64,000 nucleotides of DNA from Pleomorphomonas sp. PLEO (GTDB taxonomy: Bacteria; Pseudomonadota; Alphaproteobacteria; Rhizobiales; Pleomorphomonadaceae): assembly GCF_041320595.1 (NCBI RefSeq), contig NZ_CP166625.1, positions 5,412,364 to 5,476,363 of the forward strand, read 5' to 3'. Position 1 is the stretch's first letter; each line of letters opens with the position of its first letter. Shown here piece after piece: positions 17,760-27,023 of the stretch. The notes beneath the pieces were generated by a model, which was not told the origin of the DNA, did no database searches, and saw nothing but the letters and a program-made list of their open reading frames with translations. The translations under genes were made by a program, and so were the position numbers.

Positions 17760-18664
17760 CAGCGTCTGATGAGCGTGCCGGCGCCTGTCTCGGTGAAGAT
17801 CTCCAAGAGAACCGCGTGCGCCGTCTTGCCATTGACGATCACTGCCGCGTCGACGCCGCGTTTCAGCGCGTCGAAGCAGGTCTCCACCTTGGGGATCATG
17901 CCGCCGGAAATGGTGCCGTCGGCAATCAGAGCCTGCGCTTCGGCGCGCGTCAGCTGCTTGAGGAGCTGATGGTCGCGGTCGAGCACGCCCGGCACATCGG
18001 TCAGGAACAACAGGCGCGCGGCGTGCAGGGCGCCGGCGATGGCGCCGGCGAAGGTATCAGCGTTGACGTTATAGGTCTCGCCATCGACACCAGGGGCGAC
18101 GGGCGCCACCACCGGGATCAAGTCTTCCTTGGCCACCATGTCGAGCACGGCCGGGTTGACTACCTTGGGCTCGCCAACGAAGCCAAGATCGATGACCTTC
18201 TCCATCTCACTGTCGGGGTCGCGCATGGTGCGCGTCGCCTTCTCGACGGTAACCATGTTGCCGTCCTTGCCGCAGAGGCCGATGGCCCGCCCGCCCTCGG
18301 CGTTGAGCGCCGAGACGATCTGCTTGTTGATGGAGCCGGCCAGCACCATCTCGACGATTTCCATGGTGGCACGATCGGTAACGCGCAGGCCGTTCTTAAA
18401 TTCGCTCTTGATGCCGAGCTTATCGAGCATGGCACCGATCTGCGGGCCACCGCCATGCACGACGATCGGCTTCATGCCCGACTGCTTCAGGAGCACGATG
18501 TCGCGGGCGAACGCACGGGCAAGATCGGGGTCGCCCATGGCATGGCCGCCGTATTTCACCACGATGGTCTTGTCGTCGTAGCGCTGCATGTAGGGCAGCG
18601 CCTCCGAGATGATGCGGGCGCGCGACAGCATCGCTTCGGTGGATTCGGGCGTGGATGTGGTCAT
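17759..18664 (-). CDS. argB: Acetylglutamate kinase
   Basis: A 301-residue amino acid kinase that phosphorylates N-acetylglutamate, the second step of arginine synthesis. Motifs: [13 protein letters not shown] (nucleotide-binding Lys), [14 protein letters not shown], and [11 protein letters not shown] before [13 protein letters not shown]. Length is normal for an alphaproteobacterial ArgB. GAGG lies six bases before the ATG. Its stop overlaps the HAD gene start by one base, and engB lies 93 bp upstream. Confidence 0.97.
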   Translation of the reverse strand: MTTSTPESTEAMLSRARIISEALPYMQRYDDKTIVVKYGGHAMGDPDLARAFARDIVLLKQSGMKPIVVHGGGPQIGAMLDKLGIKSEFKNGLRVTDRATMEIVEMVLAGSINKQIVSALNAEGGRAIGLCGKDGNMVTVEKATRTMRDPDSEMEKVIDLGFVGEPKVVNPAVLDMVAKEDLIPVVAPVAPGVDGETYNVNADTFAGAIAGALHAARLLFLTDVPGVLDRDHQLLKQLTRAEAQALIADGTISGGMIPKVETCFDALKRGVDAAVIVNGKTAHAVLLEIFTETGAGTLIRR

Positions 18665-18757
18665 GACGGCCTCGCGTCGTTTGGATCGACAAGGCCTATA
18701 GCCGATCGAGGGGCAAGGCTCAACGGCTGAACCGCCTGCCGGGCGCCCAGTTATCCG

Positions 18758-19408
18758 TCAGGCGCCGGCGAGCAACCGTGAAATCGCCGCCCGAAGCTCC
18801 TCCACACCGGCACCCTTTTCGCTGGACGTCGCGAGAACCTCAGGAAAGGCGGCCGGACGCTTGCGAATGCGCTCGGCCGTCTCGGCGAGCACCTTGTCGA
18901 TGCCACCCGGCTTCAGCTTGTCGGCCTTGGTCAGCACGATCTGATAGGAGACAGCCGCCTTATCGAGCAGCGTCAGAACGTCTTCATCGTTCTTCTTGAG
19001 GCCGTGACGGGCGTCGATCAGCACGTAGACACGGCGGAGATTGGGGCGGCCGCGCAGATAGTCGCGGATCATGGCGTTCCAGACGTCGACCTTTTCCTTG
19101 GGCGCCTCGGCATAGCCGTAACCGGGCATGTCGACGATCAGCAGGCCGCTATCGACCTCCGGTCGGAACAGGTTGAGTTCTTGCGTGCGGCCGGGCGTGT
19201 TGGAGGTGCGGGCAAGGCCCTGCTGACCGGTCAGCGCGTTGATCAGGCTCGATTTGCCGACATTGGACCGTCCGGCGAAGGCCACCTCGATGGTACCGGC
19301 GAATGGCGGCAGATCATCCGCCTGCGCCATGCCGCGAACAAAATTCCAGGGCCGAGCGAACAGGAGGCGCGTCGCCTCTGGATCAGTCGCGGTGCGCGTG
19401 TCGTCCAT
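18758..19408 (-). CDS. engB: Ribosome biogenesis GTPase (YihA/EngB)
   Basis: A 216-residue small GTPase needed for assembly of the large ribosomal subunit. G1 is [15 protein letters not shown]3 is [13 protein letters not shown] and G4 is LTKADKLK. I chose ATG 19408 (MDDTRTA); an upstream in-frame TTG at 19423 would add five residues and cannot be excluded, since AGGA lies between the two. It follows yidC on the same strand after a hairpin at 19461-19484. Confidence 0.94.
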   Translation of the reverse strand: MDDTRTATDPEATRLLFARPWNFVRGMAQADDLPPFAGTIEVAFAGRSNVGKSSLINALTGQQGLARTSNTPGRTQELNLFRPEVDSGLLIVDMPGYGYAEAPKEKVDVWNAMIRDYLRGRPNLRRVYVLIDARHGLKKNDEDVLTLLDKAAVSYQIVLTKADKLKPGGIDKVLAETAERIRKRPAAFPEVLATSSEKGAGVEELRAAISRLLAGA

Positions 19409-19460
19409 CGTGGCATTCCTCAAGGAAAGCAGTGGGCATTCTCAGCCCTCATAACAGAAA

Positions 19461-19484
19461 CGGACCGGCGTGAAAGCCGGTCCG
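19461..19484 (-). terminator. Terminator after yidC
   Basis: CGGACCGGC (19461-19469) and GCCGGTCCG (19476-19484) form a perfect 9-bp stem with a 6-nt loop. On the minus strand it is followed by TTTCTGTT. It would end or attenuate the rpmH-rnpA-yidC transcript before engB. Confidence 0.7.
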
Positions 19485-19513
19485 TAGGTCGTGTGAGCCG
19501 TGAGCCCTGGGCG

Positions 19514-21322
19514 TCAGCCGGCTTTCGGCTTTTTGGCGAAGGTCGACTTCAGATTGTCGAACAGCTCGATCTTGACCCCGTGCTTCTTCATGATCAGCGA
19601 CTGCTGCAGGATCGACAGCGAGTTGTTCCACGACCAGTAGATGACAAGACCCGCCGGGAACGACGCCATCATGAAGGTGAAAACGATCGGCATATAGGTG
19701 AAGAGCATCGCCTGCGTCGGATCGGGCGGCGTCGGATTGAGCTTCATCTGCACGAACATGGTGATGCCCATGATGATCGGCCAAATGCCCAGCATCAGCA
19801 TGTGCGGCGGCGTCCACGGGATGAGCCCGAACAGGTTGAAGATGGTGGTCGGATCGGAGGCAGAGAGATCATGGATCCAGCCGAAGAAGGGCGCGTGACG
19901 CATTTCGATGGTCACGTAGAGCACCTTGTAGAGCGAGAAGAACACGGGAATCTGCACGACGATCGGCAGACAACCGGCCAGCGGGTTGATCTTCTCCCGC
20001 TTGTATAGCTCCATCGTTTCCTGTTGCTGCTTGACCTTGTCGTCCGGGTACTTGGCCTTGATGTCGGCCATGGCCGGCTGCAGCATCTTCATCTTGCTCA
20101 TCGACGCGTAGGACTTGTTGGCGAGCGGGAAGAAGATGGCCTTGACGATCAGCGTCACCAGCAGGATGGCGATACCGAAGTTACCGACCAGCTTGTAGAG
20201 GTAGTCGATCAGCCAGAACATCGGCTTGGTGATCCAGTAGAACCAGCCCCAGTCGATCAGCCGGTCGAACTTGACGATACCCAATTCCTTTTCATAGGCG
20301 TCGACGCGGGCCACCGTCTTGGCACCGGCGAACAGGCGCGTCTCGGTCACGGCGCTACCGCCGGCCGGCACCTGCAGCGGATCGCGGAGGTAATTAGCCT
20401 GATAGGTATCGATATTGCCGGCCAGCGCCCAGGAGAAGCGCGGCTGGAAGTTGACGCCACCGTCGGGGATCAGCGCTGTCGCCCAATACTTGTCGGTGAT
20501 GCCGAGCCAGCCGGTGCTGACGGGGGCAGGCTTCACGCCTTCGCTGTCCTTGAGGCTCTTGTAGGTCGCCTCGGTAAGCCCTTCGCTGCCGAACACGCCG
20601 AGCAAGCCTTCGTGCAGCACCCAGGTACCCGGCACCTGAGGGGTGCCGTAACGGGTGACGAGGCCATAAGGATAAACGGTTGTGGCAGTCGCCGAATTGT
20701 TGGCGACGCTGTCTTTCACCGTGAACATAACGTGGTCGTCGACGGAAATCTCGCGGGTGAAGACGAGGCCAGCTCCATTGTCCCACGTCAGCTTCACCGG
20801 CGTCGACGGCGTCAGGCGCGCGCCCTCCGGCGCCGTCCAGACCGTTTCGGCGCCCGGCAGCGCAACCCCGCCGCCGGCAGCGGCCTTGAAGCCGAATTCC
20901 GCGTAATAGGCATCGTTGGTGCCAAAGGGGTTGAGGAGTTTCACGAGCGGCGACGTCGGCTCGATGGTGTCGTGGTAAAGTTTCAGCGACAGATCGTCGA
21001 TACGGGCGCCGGACAGGCTGATCGAACCGGTCAGCTCGGGCGTGTCGATCGCAACGCGGGGGCTCTTGGCGAGCGCCTCCTCGCGGGACACGAAGGCCGC
21101 CGTGGTGTTGAGGCCGACCGTCGGCGCCACGCCACCCTCGGCGGTGGTGCCCCCGGCCGCCTTGCCGTCGGCCGGCGCGCTCTGGCCGGCTGATTGCTGC
21201 TGGGCCGACTGCTCGGCGATCTGCGCCTTCTGGAGCCGGGGCCCGGCGACGAAATACTGCCAGCCGAGCAGCACAGCCAGCGACAGGGCGATGGCCAGAA
21301 TCATATTGCGGTTTTCGGTCAT
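19514..21322 (-). CDS. yidC: Membrane protein insertase YidC
   Basis: A 602-residue inner-membrane insertase that works alone or with SecYEG. The N-terminal helix (MILAIALSLAVLLGWQYFVA, residues 6-25) is followed by a long periplasmic domain and, from about residue 350, the conserved membrane core: WGWFYWITKPMFWLIDYLYK, PLANKSYASMSKMK and YMPIVFTFMMASFPAGLVIY. The C-terminus is basic. Its ATG overlaps the rnpA stop (ATGA), the usual arrangement. Length is typical for Gram-negative YidC. Confidence 0.97.
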   Translation of the reverse strand: MTENRNMILAIALSLAVLLGWQYFVAGPRLQKAQIAEQSAQQQSAGQSAPADGKAAGGTTAEGGVAPTVGLNTTAAFVSREEALAKSPRVAIDTPELTGSISLSGARIDDLSLKLYHDTIEPTSPLVKLLNPFGTNDAYYAEFGFKAAAGGGVALPGAETVWTAPEGARLTPSTPVKLTWDNGAGLVFTREISVDDHVMFTVKDSVANNSATATTVYPYGLVTRYGTPQVPGTWVLHEGLLGVFGSEGLTEATYKSLKDSEGVKPAPVSTGWLGITDKYWATALIPDGGVNFQPRFSWALAGNIDTYQANYLRDPLQVPAGGSAVTETRLFAGAKTVARVDAYEKELGIVKFDRLIDWGWFYWITKPMFWLIDYLYKLVGNFGIAILLVTLIVKAIFFPLANKSYASMSKMKMLQPAMADIKAKYPDDKVKQQQETMELYKREKINPLAGCLPIVVQIPVFFSLYKVLYVTIEMRHAPFFGWIHDLSASDPTTIFNLFGLIPWTPPHMLMLGIWPIIMGITMFVQMKLNPTPPDPTQAMLFTYMPIVFTFMMASFPAGLVIYWSWNNSLSILQQSLIMKKHGVKIELFDNLKSTFAKKPKAG

Positions 21323-21729
21323 GGACCTGTTTCTTCCTCGCTCGGCGCCGGCTTCAGCGCCTCCTTGCCGCCGCGCGGCCCCGTCTTGCCGGAGGCCGCG
21401 GCGCGAACGGCGCCGACGACATCGGCAACCAAGTCGGCAAACGGCATCTCGAGCGCCGGGCGGCGGCCGACCAGCACGAAATCGCGCCCAGGATCAGCGG
21501 CCGCGGCACCGGCGAGCCGTACCGCTTCCTTGAGACGGCGCCGGATGCGGTTGCGCACCACGGCATTGCCCATCTTCTTGGTCACCGTGAAACCGAAACG
21601 GGCGTCCGCTTCGGCTCCGTCCGCCGCCCCTTCAGGGCGACGGATCGATTGCAGCAAAAAGCCGCGCCGGGGCGTTCTGGCACCCCGGGCGACTTTCACG
21701 TAGTCGTTCCGCTTCTTCAGCCGCTGCAT
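21319..21729 (-). CDS. rnpA: Ribonuclease P protein component
   Basis: A 136-residue basic protein that supports the RNase P RNA in maturing tRNA 5' ends. The start at 21729 (MQRLKKRNDYVKVARG) matches the usual N-terminus; the 13 upstream codons are rejected. The family signature reads VVRNRIRRRLKEAVRLA (RNR motif), preceded by RFGFTVTKKMGNA. The C-terminal 25 residues are low-complexity and charged. It lies between rpmH and yidC as in most bacteria. Confidence 0.96.
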   Translation of the reverse strand: MQRLKKRNDYVKVARGARTPRRGFLLQSIRRPEGAADGAEADARFGFTVTKKMGNAVVRNRIRRRLKEAVRLAGAAAADPGRDFVLVGRRPALEMPFADLVADVVGAVRAAASGKTGPRGGKEALKPAPSEEETGP

Positions 21730-21780
21730 GTCAGGCGCCTCGCGAGCCGGATGGCCGGCGTCCGCCATGGACGAGGCCGA

Positions 21781-21915
21781 TTACGCCGACAGACGCTTGC
21801 GCCCCTGGGCCCGGCGGCGGGCGATCACCTTGCGGCCACCGGCGGTGGCCATGCGCGCACGGAAACCGTGGCGGCGCTTGCGAATGAGCTTGGACGGCTG
21901 GTAAGTCCGCTTCAT
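21781..21915 (-). CDS. rpmH: 50S ribosomal protein L34
   Basis: A 44-residue ribosomal protein, first gene of rpmH-rnpA-yidC. The sequence starts [20 protein letters not shown] and ends with the usual [18 protein letters not shown]. The start is fixed by this conserved N-terminus, although the open frame continues upstream. It lies 51 bp from rnpA. Confidence 0.98.
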   Translation of the reverse strand: MKRTYQPSKLIRKRRHGFRARMATAGGRKVIARRRAQGRKRLSA

Positions 21916-22301
21916 GGTCGTTTGCCCGCCCGGCGGGCCCCTCGTTCTTGCGGCTGTCCGGCCTCGGTGCGCCGCGCGCCCCGCCTTCGGATAGCTCTCG
22001 TGTCTCAACTGGGAAATCGGCCACAGCACATGCGGCCAAGCCGGCCGAAAGACCGGTGGCGCCCTTCCGATCGGAGGGGCTTATACGGGACGGATGGTGG
22101 CACGTCAACGCATCAATGGCGGACCGCTGGCCTTTTGCCGGCTGTCTTCACGCTACTGACGCCTACGGGCACGAGTCGAGGTCAATATTGGCGAGGAATG
22201 TGGCAAAGCGACAGAATTTTACCTTATTTCGGACGCGTGCCTCTTCCAATTTCCGCGCGAAGCGACAGATAGAGAGCATTCTTTTTTCGGAATCTTCCAT
22301 A
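21916..22301. other. Divergent region between rpmH and the histidine kinase (386 bp)
   Basis: Promoters for rpmH (minus) and the kinase gene (plus) should be here. The part nearest the kinase (about 22180-22300) is more AT-rich than its surroundings. No convincing promoter boxes or other gene were recognised, although the kinase frame stays open through it. Confidence 0.5.
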
Positions 22302-23750
22302 ATGGTCCAGACTGACAACTCCGGCGGCACCGACAAGCCGCATTTCCCGACTACTCACACGTTCAGTCTGTCCTTCAAACTCCTGATCTTCACGATTCTC
22401 TTCGTGATGTTCGCAGAAGTGCTGCTGTTCGTACCGGCCATCGCCACCTACCAGCGAAACTATATCGAATCGAAGATCCGCACGGCAGGGATCGTCGCGC
22501 ATACGCTAACGACCTACCCGGAAACGGCACTTCCGCGCACCATTCAGGCCGACCTTCTCAACCGCCTCGACGCTTATGCCGTGGCGGTGCGCTCGTCCGG
22601 CATGAAACAGCTGGTCGCCATGGCCGATGCACCGCCGACGGTCACCCGCAGCATCGATTTCGACAACCAGCAGACGCATGGCATTGTCGCCGAGGCGATC
22701 GACACGATGCTGTTCGGCGGAGATCGGACCATCCGCGTCACCGGCACCTATGACGACGAGGGCGAGATCGAAGTCGTATTCTCCGAGACCCATCTCAGGG
22801 AGGAGCTTCTGCATTTCGCCGGCCGATTGCTCCTGGTTTCCTTCTTGATTTCCGCTTTGGTCGGCGTGCTGGTGTTCTTTTCCATTCAATACCTGATGGT
22901 CATCCCGATGCGCCGCCTTGGGAAGGCGATCTACAAGTGGGCGCAGGAGCCTGAAGGGGATACCTATCTGGTCCGCTACGGCGGCCGGACGGACGAGATC
23001 GGCCGCGCCGAGTTCGCCGCCGCCAGCATGCAGCAGCGCATCCAGGAGCTTTTCAAACAGCAAAAGCGGCTTGTCGAGCTGGGCCTCGCGGTGTCGAAGA
23101 TCAACCACGACCTCAGAAACCTGCTGGCCTCGGCCCAACTTATCTCCGACCGCCTGACGGCCATTCCTGATCCGTCGGTGCAGCGGTTCGCGCCCAAGCT
23201 GGTGTCGGCCATCGATCGGGCGATCAACTACTGCCAGTCGGTGCTGGCCTATGGCAAGGCGCAGGAAGCTCCGCCGGCGCGGCGGCTCGTATCGCTGTCC
23301 CGGCTGGCCACCGATGTCGCGGAAACGACCGGTCTCCTCAACCACGCCAGTATCGAATGGGTGAACGCAGTCCCCGACGACCTTGAGGTCGACGCTGATT
23401 CAGATCAACTTTTCCGAGTGCTCGTCAATCTTGTTCGTAACGCGGCTCAGGCGCTGGAACAGCACAAGGACGACGCCCTGGTCCGCCGGCTGACCATCTC
23501 CGCCGAGCGCAATGGCTCCAAGGTGAGTATCCGCGTGTCCGACACCGGTCCGGGCCTTCCAGAAAAGGCGCGTGAATCGCTCTTCAAGCCGTTTGCCGGT
23601 TCTGTAAGGAGCGGCGGCACCGGTCTGGGCCTTGCCATCGTCGCCGAGCTGGTGAAGGCGCATGGCGGCACGATCTCCTGCATCGACGGTGGCCCCGGCG
23701 CTACCTTCGTCATCGAGATCCCCGACAGACCGGCTCTCGCCGCTGCCTAA
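22302..23750 (+). CDS. Membrane sensor histidine kinase
   Basis: A 482-residue sensor kinase. The start is placed at ATG 22302 (MVQTDNSGGT), ahead of the first helix at about residues 19-45. A periplasmic sensor of about 140 residues follows, then a second helix (about 172-198) and a HAMP-like linker. The phosphorylated His is probably His269 in KINHDLRNLLASAQL. The ATPase region has the N box LVNLVRNAAQAL, G1 DTGPGLP and G2 GGTGLGLAI. No response regulator is adjacent, so it is an orphan; its partner and signal are unknown. A strong terminator follows the stop. Confidence 0.9.
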   Translation: MVQTDNSGGTDKPHFPTTHTFSLSFKLLIFTILFVMFAEVLLFVPAIATYQRNYIESKIRTAGIVAHTLTTYPETALPRTIQADLLNRLDAYAVAVRSSGMKQLVAMADAPPTVTRSIDFDNQQTHGIVAEAIDTMLFGGDRTIRVTGTYDDEGEIEVVFSETHLREELLHFAGRLLLVSFLISALVGVLVFFSIQYLMVIPMRRLGKAIYKWAQEPEGDTYLVRYGGRTDEIGRAEFAAASMQQRIQELFKQQKRLVELGLAVSKINHDLRNLLASAQLISDRLTAIPDPSVQRFAPKLVSAIDRAINYCQSVLAYGKAQEAPPARRLVSLSRLATDVAETTGLLNHASIEWVNAVPDDLEVDADSDQLFRVLVNLVRNAAQALEQHKDDALVRRLTISAERNGSKVSIRVSDTGPGLPEKARESLFKPFAGSVRSGGTGLGLAIVAELVKAHGGTISCIDGGPGATFVIEIPDRPALAAA

Positions 23751-23763
23751 AAGCCATAGAAAA

Positions 23764-23790
23764 AGCGACGGCGCTGTCGGCGCCGTCGCT
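23764..23790 (+). terminator. Terminator after the histidine kinase
   Basis: AGCGACGGCG (23764-23773) pairs with CGCCGTCGCT (23781-23790) across 7 nt. An A-run precedes it, and CGGTTCTTC follows on the plus strand. Confidence 0.75.
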
Positions 23791-23833
23791 CGGTTCTTCG
23801 GAGCAGGTGGGCAGATTATATCAATTCGCGAAG

Positions 23834-23920
23834 ATACCAACGCATCCGCTCATCGAGACCATTGCCGGTTTCTCATTTGCATCAGCGGCATGAGAAATCC
23901 GCTTCAATGCATCTTGGTAT
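23834..23920 (-). other. Nested inverted repeat at the 3' end of nagB
   Basis: An outer stem ATACCAA/TTGGTAT (23834-23840, 23914-23920), a short middle stem GCAT/ATGC (23842-23845, 23907-23910) and an inner stem TTTCTCAT/ATGAGAAA (23869-23876, 23890-23897) are concentric. It touches the nagB stop and could be a terminator or structured 3' UTR. Confidence 0.35.
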
Positions 23921-24666
23921 TACTCGGCCGCCAAACTTTCACCGGTCACGCCAACACCGCTTTCGGCATCGAGCCACCAACTGACGTTGGCGTGGCGACG
24001 TAGAGCGGTTGCCGGGCATTCGGAACCGATCTCTCCAAGGATCGCGGCGCGAACAGCCTCGCTCTTGGTCGCACCGGTGGCGAGAACGATGATCTCCCGT
24101 GAATCGAGAATGGTGCCGATACCCATGGTCATGGCCTGGGTGGGTGGCAGCGCACCGTCGAAGAAGGCCGAATTGGCCTCAAGGGTCGATGCCTCGAGAT
24201 CGACAACACGGGTGCGGGCAGCAAAATCAGCGCCCGGCTCGTTAAAGCCAATGTGACCGTTGCGCCCGATGCCGAGGAGTTGCAAATCGATGCCGCCCGC
24301 CTCGCGGATCATCGCCTCGTAGCGGCTCGCGAAAGCGGCGGGGTCGGCGGCAAGGCCATCAGGTACGAAGGTGCGGGCCTTGTCTATGTCGACCAGATCG
24401 AACAACTGGCTGTCCATGGTCGAGCGATAGGAACGATGATCCTCGGTCGGCAGGCCGACATATTCGTCGAGATTGAAGGACGTGACGCCGGCAAAGCTGA
24501 TTTCGCCAGCACGATAAAGCGCAACCAGCCGCTCGTAGACCGGCTCCATGGTGGCGCCGGTGGCAAGACCGAGAACGCTCTTGGGCGTCGCCTTGAGACG
24601 CTCGGCAATGCGGTCGGCCACGGCATGGGCCGCCGCCACGGTCGTGGGAAAATGATTGATCCGCAT
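23920..24666 (-). CDS. nagB: Glucosamine-6-phosphate deaminase
   Basis: A 248-residue enzyme that converts glucosamine 6-phosphate to fructose 6-phosphate and ammonia. Start ATG 24666 (MRINHFPTTVAAAHAV) is preceded by GGAG at seven bases; the longer open frame runs into regulatory DNA. Motifs: LGLATGATMEPVYERL (phosphate loop), SFNLDEYVGLP (catalytic Asp) and LLGIGRNGHIGFNEPG (catalytic His). Slightly shorter than E. coli NagB (266), as in many short NagB proteins. It lies downstream of a ROK repressor. No nagA is in the window. Confidence 0.94.
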   Translation of the reverse strand: MRINHFPTTVAAAHAVADRIAERLKATPKSVLGLATGATMEPVYERLVALYRAGEISFAGVTSFNLDEYVGLPTEDHRSYRSTMDSQLFDLVDIDKARTFVPDGLAADPAAFASRYEAMIREAGGIDLQLLGIGRNGHIGFNEPGADFAARTRVVDLEASTLEANSAFFDGALPPTQAMTMGIGTILDSREIIVLATGATKSEAVRAAILGEIGSECPATALRRHANVSWWLDAESGVGVTGESLAAE

Positions 24667-24726
24667 CTTAAACTCCATCAATCGGCGACCAGCCCTGTCG
24701 GCGGCCACAGTCATCCATTTGCATAG

Positions 24727-24755
24727 ATGATGGCGATCAATAATTAGTTCGTCAA
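24727..24755 (-). promoter_or_regulatory. Candidate nagB promoter
   Basis: On the minus strand TTGACG (24755-24750) and CATCAT (24732-24727) are 17 nt apart, upstream of the nagB start. The surrounding 24667-24783 gap is AT-rich for this genome. Confidence 0.45.
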
Positions 24756-24773
24756 GATGCCGAACATAAAATT

Positions 24774-24790
24774 TGGATGACACTCATCCA
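24774..24790. promoter_or_regulatory. Operator-like palindrome TGGATGA-CAC-TCATCCA
   Basis: A perfect 7-3-7 inverted repeat overlapping the last codons of the ROK gene, about 110 bp upstream of nagB. A further TCATCCA half site is at 24711-24717. It is a good candidate for the ROK repressor operator, by position only. Confidence 0.45.
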
Positions 24791-25992
24791 TGCGTAGCGG
24801 CGGGCAGACGCAGTGGCATCGGCAGGTCCGCCGGGCTGAAGAGCAGGTTGTGGGCTTGATTGAGGGCAAGGGCGACGGCCCCTGTCAAAGCGGCCCGCGC
24901 ACCCAAGACAGAGACTTCCACGGCAATCGGGCGATGACTGACGCGGGGCAATTCGTCCTTGATCCGGTCCACCACGCCGGGCAAGCAGCCGACAATGCCG
25001 CCAACAACGATCTTTTTGGGTTCCAGCAGTGCATGGACGGCCACCATCGCCAGAGCCGCGGTGTGAGCAGCCTCGCAGACCGCGGCGATGGCGATGGCAT
25101 CCTCCCTTGTCTGGGCAACGGCGAAGATATCGGCCGTCGACAGTGTAGAGGCCCCGCCCAGCGCTCGATATCGTTCACGGATACCACGCCTGCCGATGGC
25201 GCTTTCAAGAGCGCCACGCTTCAAGCTTTCCGGGGCGGCCGGATCGCCGCCGATCGGCAGGAAGCCAATCTCGCCGGCCGCTCCACTTGCACCCCGGATC
25301 AATCGGCCACCGCTGAGTGCGCCGAGACCGATACCGGTACCGAGCGAAACAAAGGCGACCTCTTCGATCCCAACGGCACATCCGTTCCAAGACTCGCCGA
25401 TGACCGCCGCATTGATATCATTTTCAATGACAACCGCGCAGCCTAGCTCGGCGGAGAGCAGGGTGCGAACGTCGACATCGCCCAGCCCTTCCAGATTGGG
25501 CGACAGCGAAAGCCGGCCGCCGTCCGGTTCGACGACGCCCGGCATGGCTACGGCTGCGACCAAAACCTTCTGCCGTTCGATGCCGGCCGTGGCGACAAGT
25601 TCCGCTGCGAGCCGCCCAAGCGCCGAAACCAGCGCGGTTCCCGACAACTCATCCGAAGGTTCTTCAACCGAAGCGATGACATCGCCAACAATGTTGGCAA
25701 GTGACAGGCGCAGCGAGGTGACGCCGAGTTCGGCACCGATGACGTAGCCGGCCGAGGGATCGACCTCGTAGATCACCGCCGCCCGACCGACGTTGCCCGA
25801 GGTGACGCCCTTGACGCGGACGAAGCCGCCGCTCTCCAGTACGCGGATCACTTCCGACATCGTCTGCTTGGAAAGGCCGGTGATCTTGGCAAGGGCGGCC
25901 CGCGAGGTGGCGCCGGAGTTGAGGAGCACGTCCATGACGGCGCGCACCGAGATCTGGCGCAGCACCGGCGTCGCGGTATCGTCTGGGATCAT
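24784..25992 (-). CDS. ROK-family transcriptional repressor (NagC/XylR-like)
   Basis: A 402-residue regulator with an N-terminal winged helix (about 12-75; TSRAALAKITGLSKQTMSEV) and a C-terminal ROK sugar-kinase-like domain. The ROK part shows GAELGVTSLRLSLAN (phosphate loop remnant), VIENDINAAVIGE and the region FVSLGTGIGLGAL. The zinc-binding cysteine motif of classic ROK proteins is not obvious here: ASGAAGEIGFLP lacks the usual downstream CxCGxxGC. It sits directly upstream of nagB, so an amino-sugar phosphate is the likely ligand, by context. AGGAG lies 14 bases before the ATG. Confidence 0.88.
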   Translation of the reverse strand: MIPDDTATPVLRQISVRAVMDVLLNSGATSRAALAKITGLSKQTMSEVIRVLESGGFVRVKGVTSGNVGRAAVIYEVDPSAGYVIGAELGVTSLRLSLANIVGDVIASVEEPSDELSGTALVSALGRLAAELVATAGIERQKVLVAAVAMPGVVEPDGGRLSLSPNLEGLGDVDVRTLLSAELGCAVVIENDINAAVIGESWNGCAVGIEEVAFVSLGTGIGLGALSGGRLIRGASGAAGEIGFLPIGGDPAAPESLKRGALESAIGRRGIRERYRALGGASTLSTADIFAVAQTREDAIAIAAVCEAAHTAALAMVAVHALLEPKKIVVGGIVGCLPGVVDRIKDELPRVSHRPIAVEVSVLGARAALTGAVALALNQAHNLLFSPADLPMPLRLPAATHG

Positions 25993-26083
25993 CGGGCCGC
26001 AGGTCTCCTGAGAGCAACGTCACGGGATTGATGCATACACCCAAACACGCCGCTTCACAGCCCTGACACGCAGGCACCCCTGC

Positions 26084-26971
26084 TCAAGCCTTGACCGAAG
26101 CTCCGGCCTGCACCGAATTCCTGTATTCGGTGGGCGTGCGACCGACCACCTTCTTGAATACCTTATAGAAGTAGTTGAAGTCGTTGAAGCCGCAGCGCTG
26201 GGCGATCTGCGACAGAGGCAAGTCGTATTTCTCCAGCATGAACTTGGCCTTTCCGATCCGCACCTGCGTCAGGTAGTCGGAAAAAGTCATGGCCCCCTGC
26301 TCGCGGAAAACGCGCGAGAAATAGTTGGGGCTGATGCGCAGGTGTGCAGCCAACGTGTCGCGGGTGATCAACCGATCAAAGTTCTCTTCGATATAGAGAC
26401 AGGCGGCGCGGAAGAAGGCCGACGACTGCCGATCCTCTTCCGGCACCGGATTGGCAATCAGGCGGCGGGAATATTCGAGAATGGACTGCGCCAGCAGGCG
26501 GGCATCAAGACTGGTCGATCCCGTGTCATCGCGATAGCCCGCTATGGCCTCCACCATATATTGCAAAGGCCCGTTGCCGGGGATCAGGCAATTGCGTTTT
26601 TCGACCGAGACGAAGCGCTGCTCGCCGGCACTCCATCTCACAAGGCTGACGCCGAGATGGGTGGCGCCGAAAAGGAGGCTCAGGACCTCCACGTCCTTAT
26701 CCCAAAGCGGCTGATTCCAGCAGTTGCCGGGTACAACTAGCCCATCTCCAGGACCAAGCTCGCACTCACTGATCTGCGCATCGCGATCACACAGGACGTT
26801 GGTATAGGTGCCGGCGATCACCAACTCGAAGCGCGCAAACTGCACCTGCAGCGCACCGAGTGGCGGCGCAGCGGCGTCAAGGCCAAAGACGATGTGACGC
26901 GGCCAGCCATCCGCCACGGGGAGCGCATCGCCACGGGCGAAATCGTCAAGCGTCATATTTGCATGTGACAT
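26084..26971 (-). CDS. AraC-family transcriptional regulator
   Basis: A 295-residue regulator. The C-terminal DNA-binding domain (about 190-288) has two helix-turn-helix units: TRDTLAAHLRISPNYFSRVF, and LSQIAQRCGFNDFNYFYKVF followed by the family signature VGRTPTEYR. The N-terminal 160 residues look like a cupin-type ligand domain. GGGAGG lies seven bases before the ATG. It sits between the ROK regulator and the EIIA-HPr-EI gene, so it probably controls sugar or polyol genes here. The inducer is unknown. Confidence 0.9.
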   Translation of the reverse strand: MSHANMTLDDFARGDALPVADGWPRHIVFGLDAAAPPLGALQVQFARFELVIAGTYTNVLCDRDAQISECELGPGDGLVVPGNCWNQPLWDKDVEVLSLLFGATHLGVSLVRWSAGEQRFVSVEKRNCLIPGNGPLQYMVEAIAGYRDDTGSTSLDARLLAQSILEYSRRLIANPVPEEDRQSSAFFRAACLYIEENFDRLITRDTLAAHLRISPNYFSRVFREQGAMTFSDYLTQVRIGKAKFMLEKYDLPLSQIAQRCGFNDFNYFYKVFKKVVGRTPTEYRNSVQAGASVKA

Positions 26972-27023
26972 AGTGCGCCTCCCTGTTACGGCGACGAATT
27001 GCCTGTTTGCCGGCAGCGGATCG

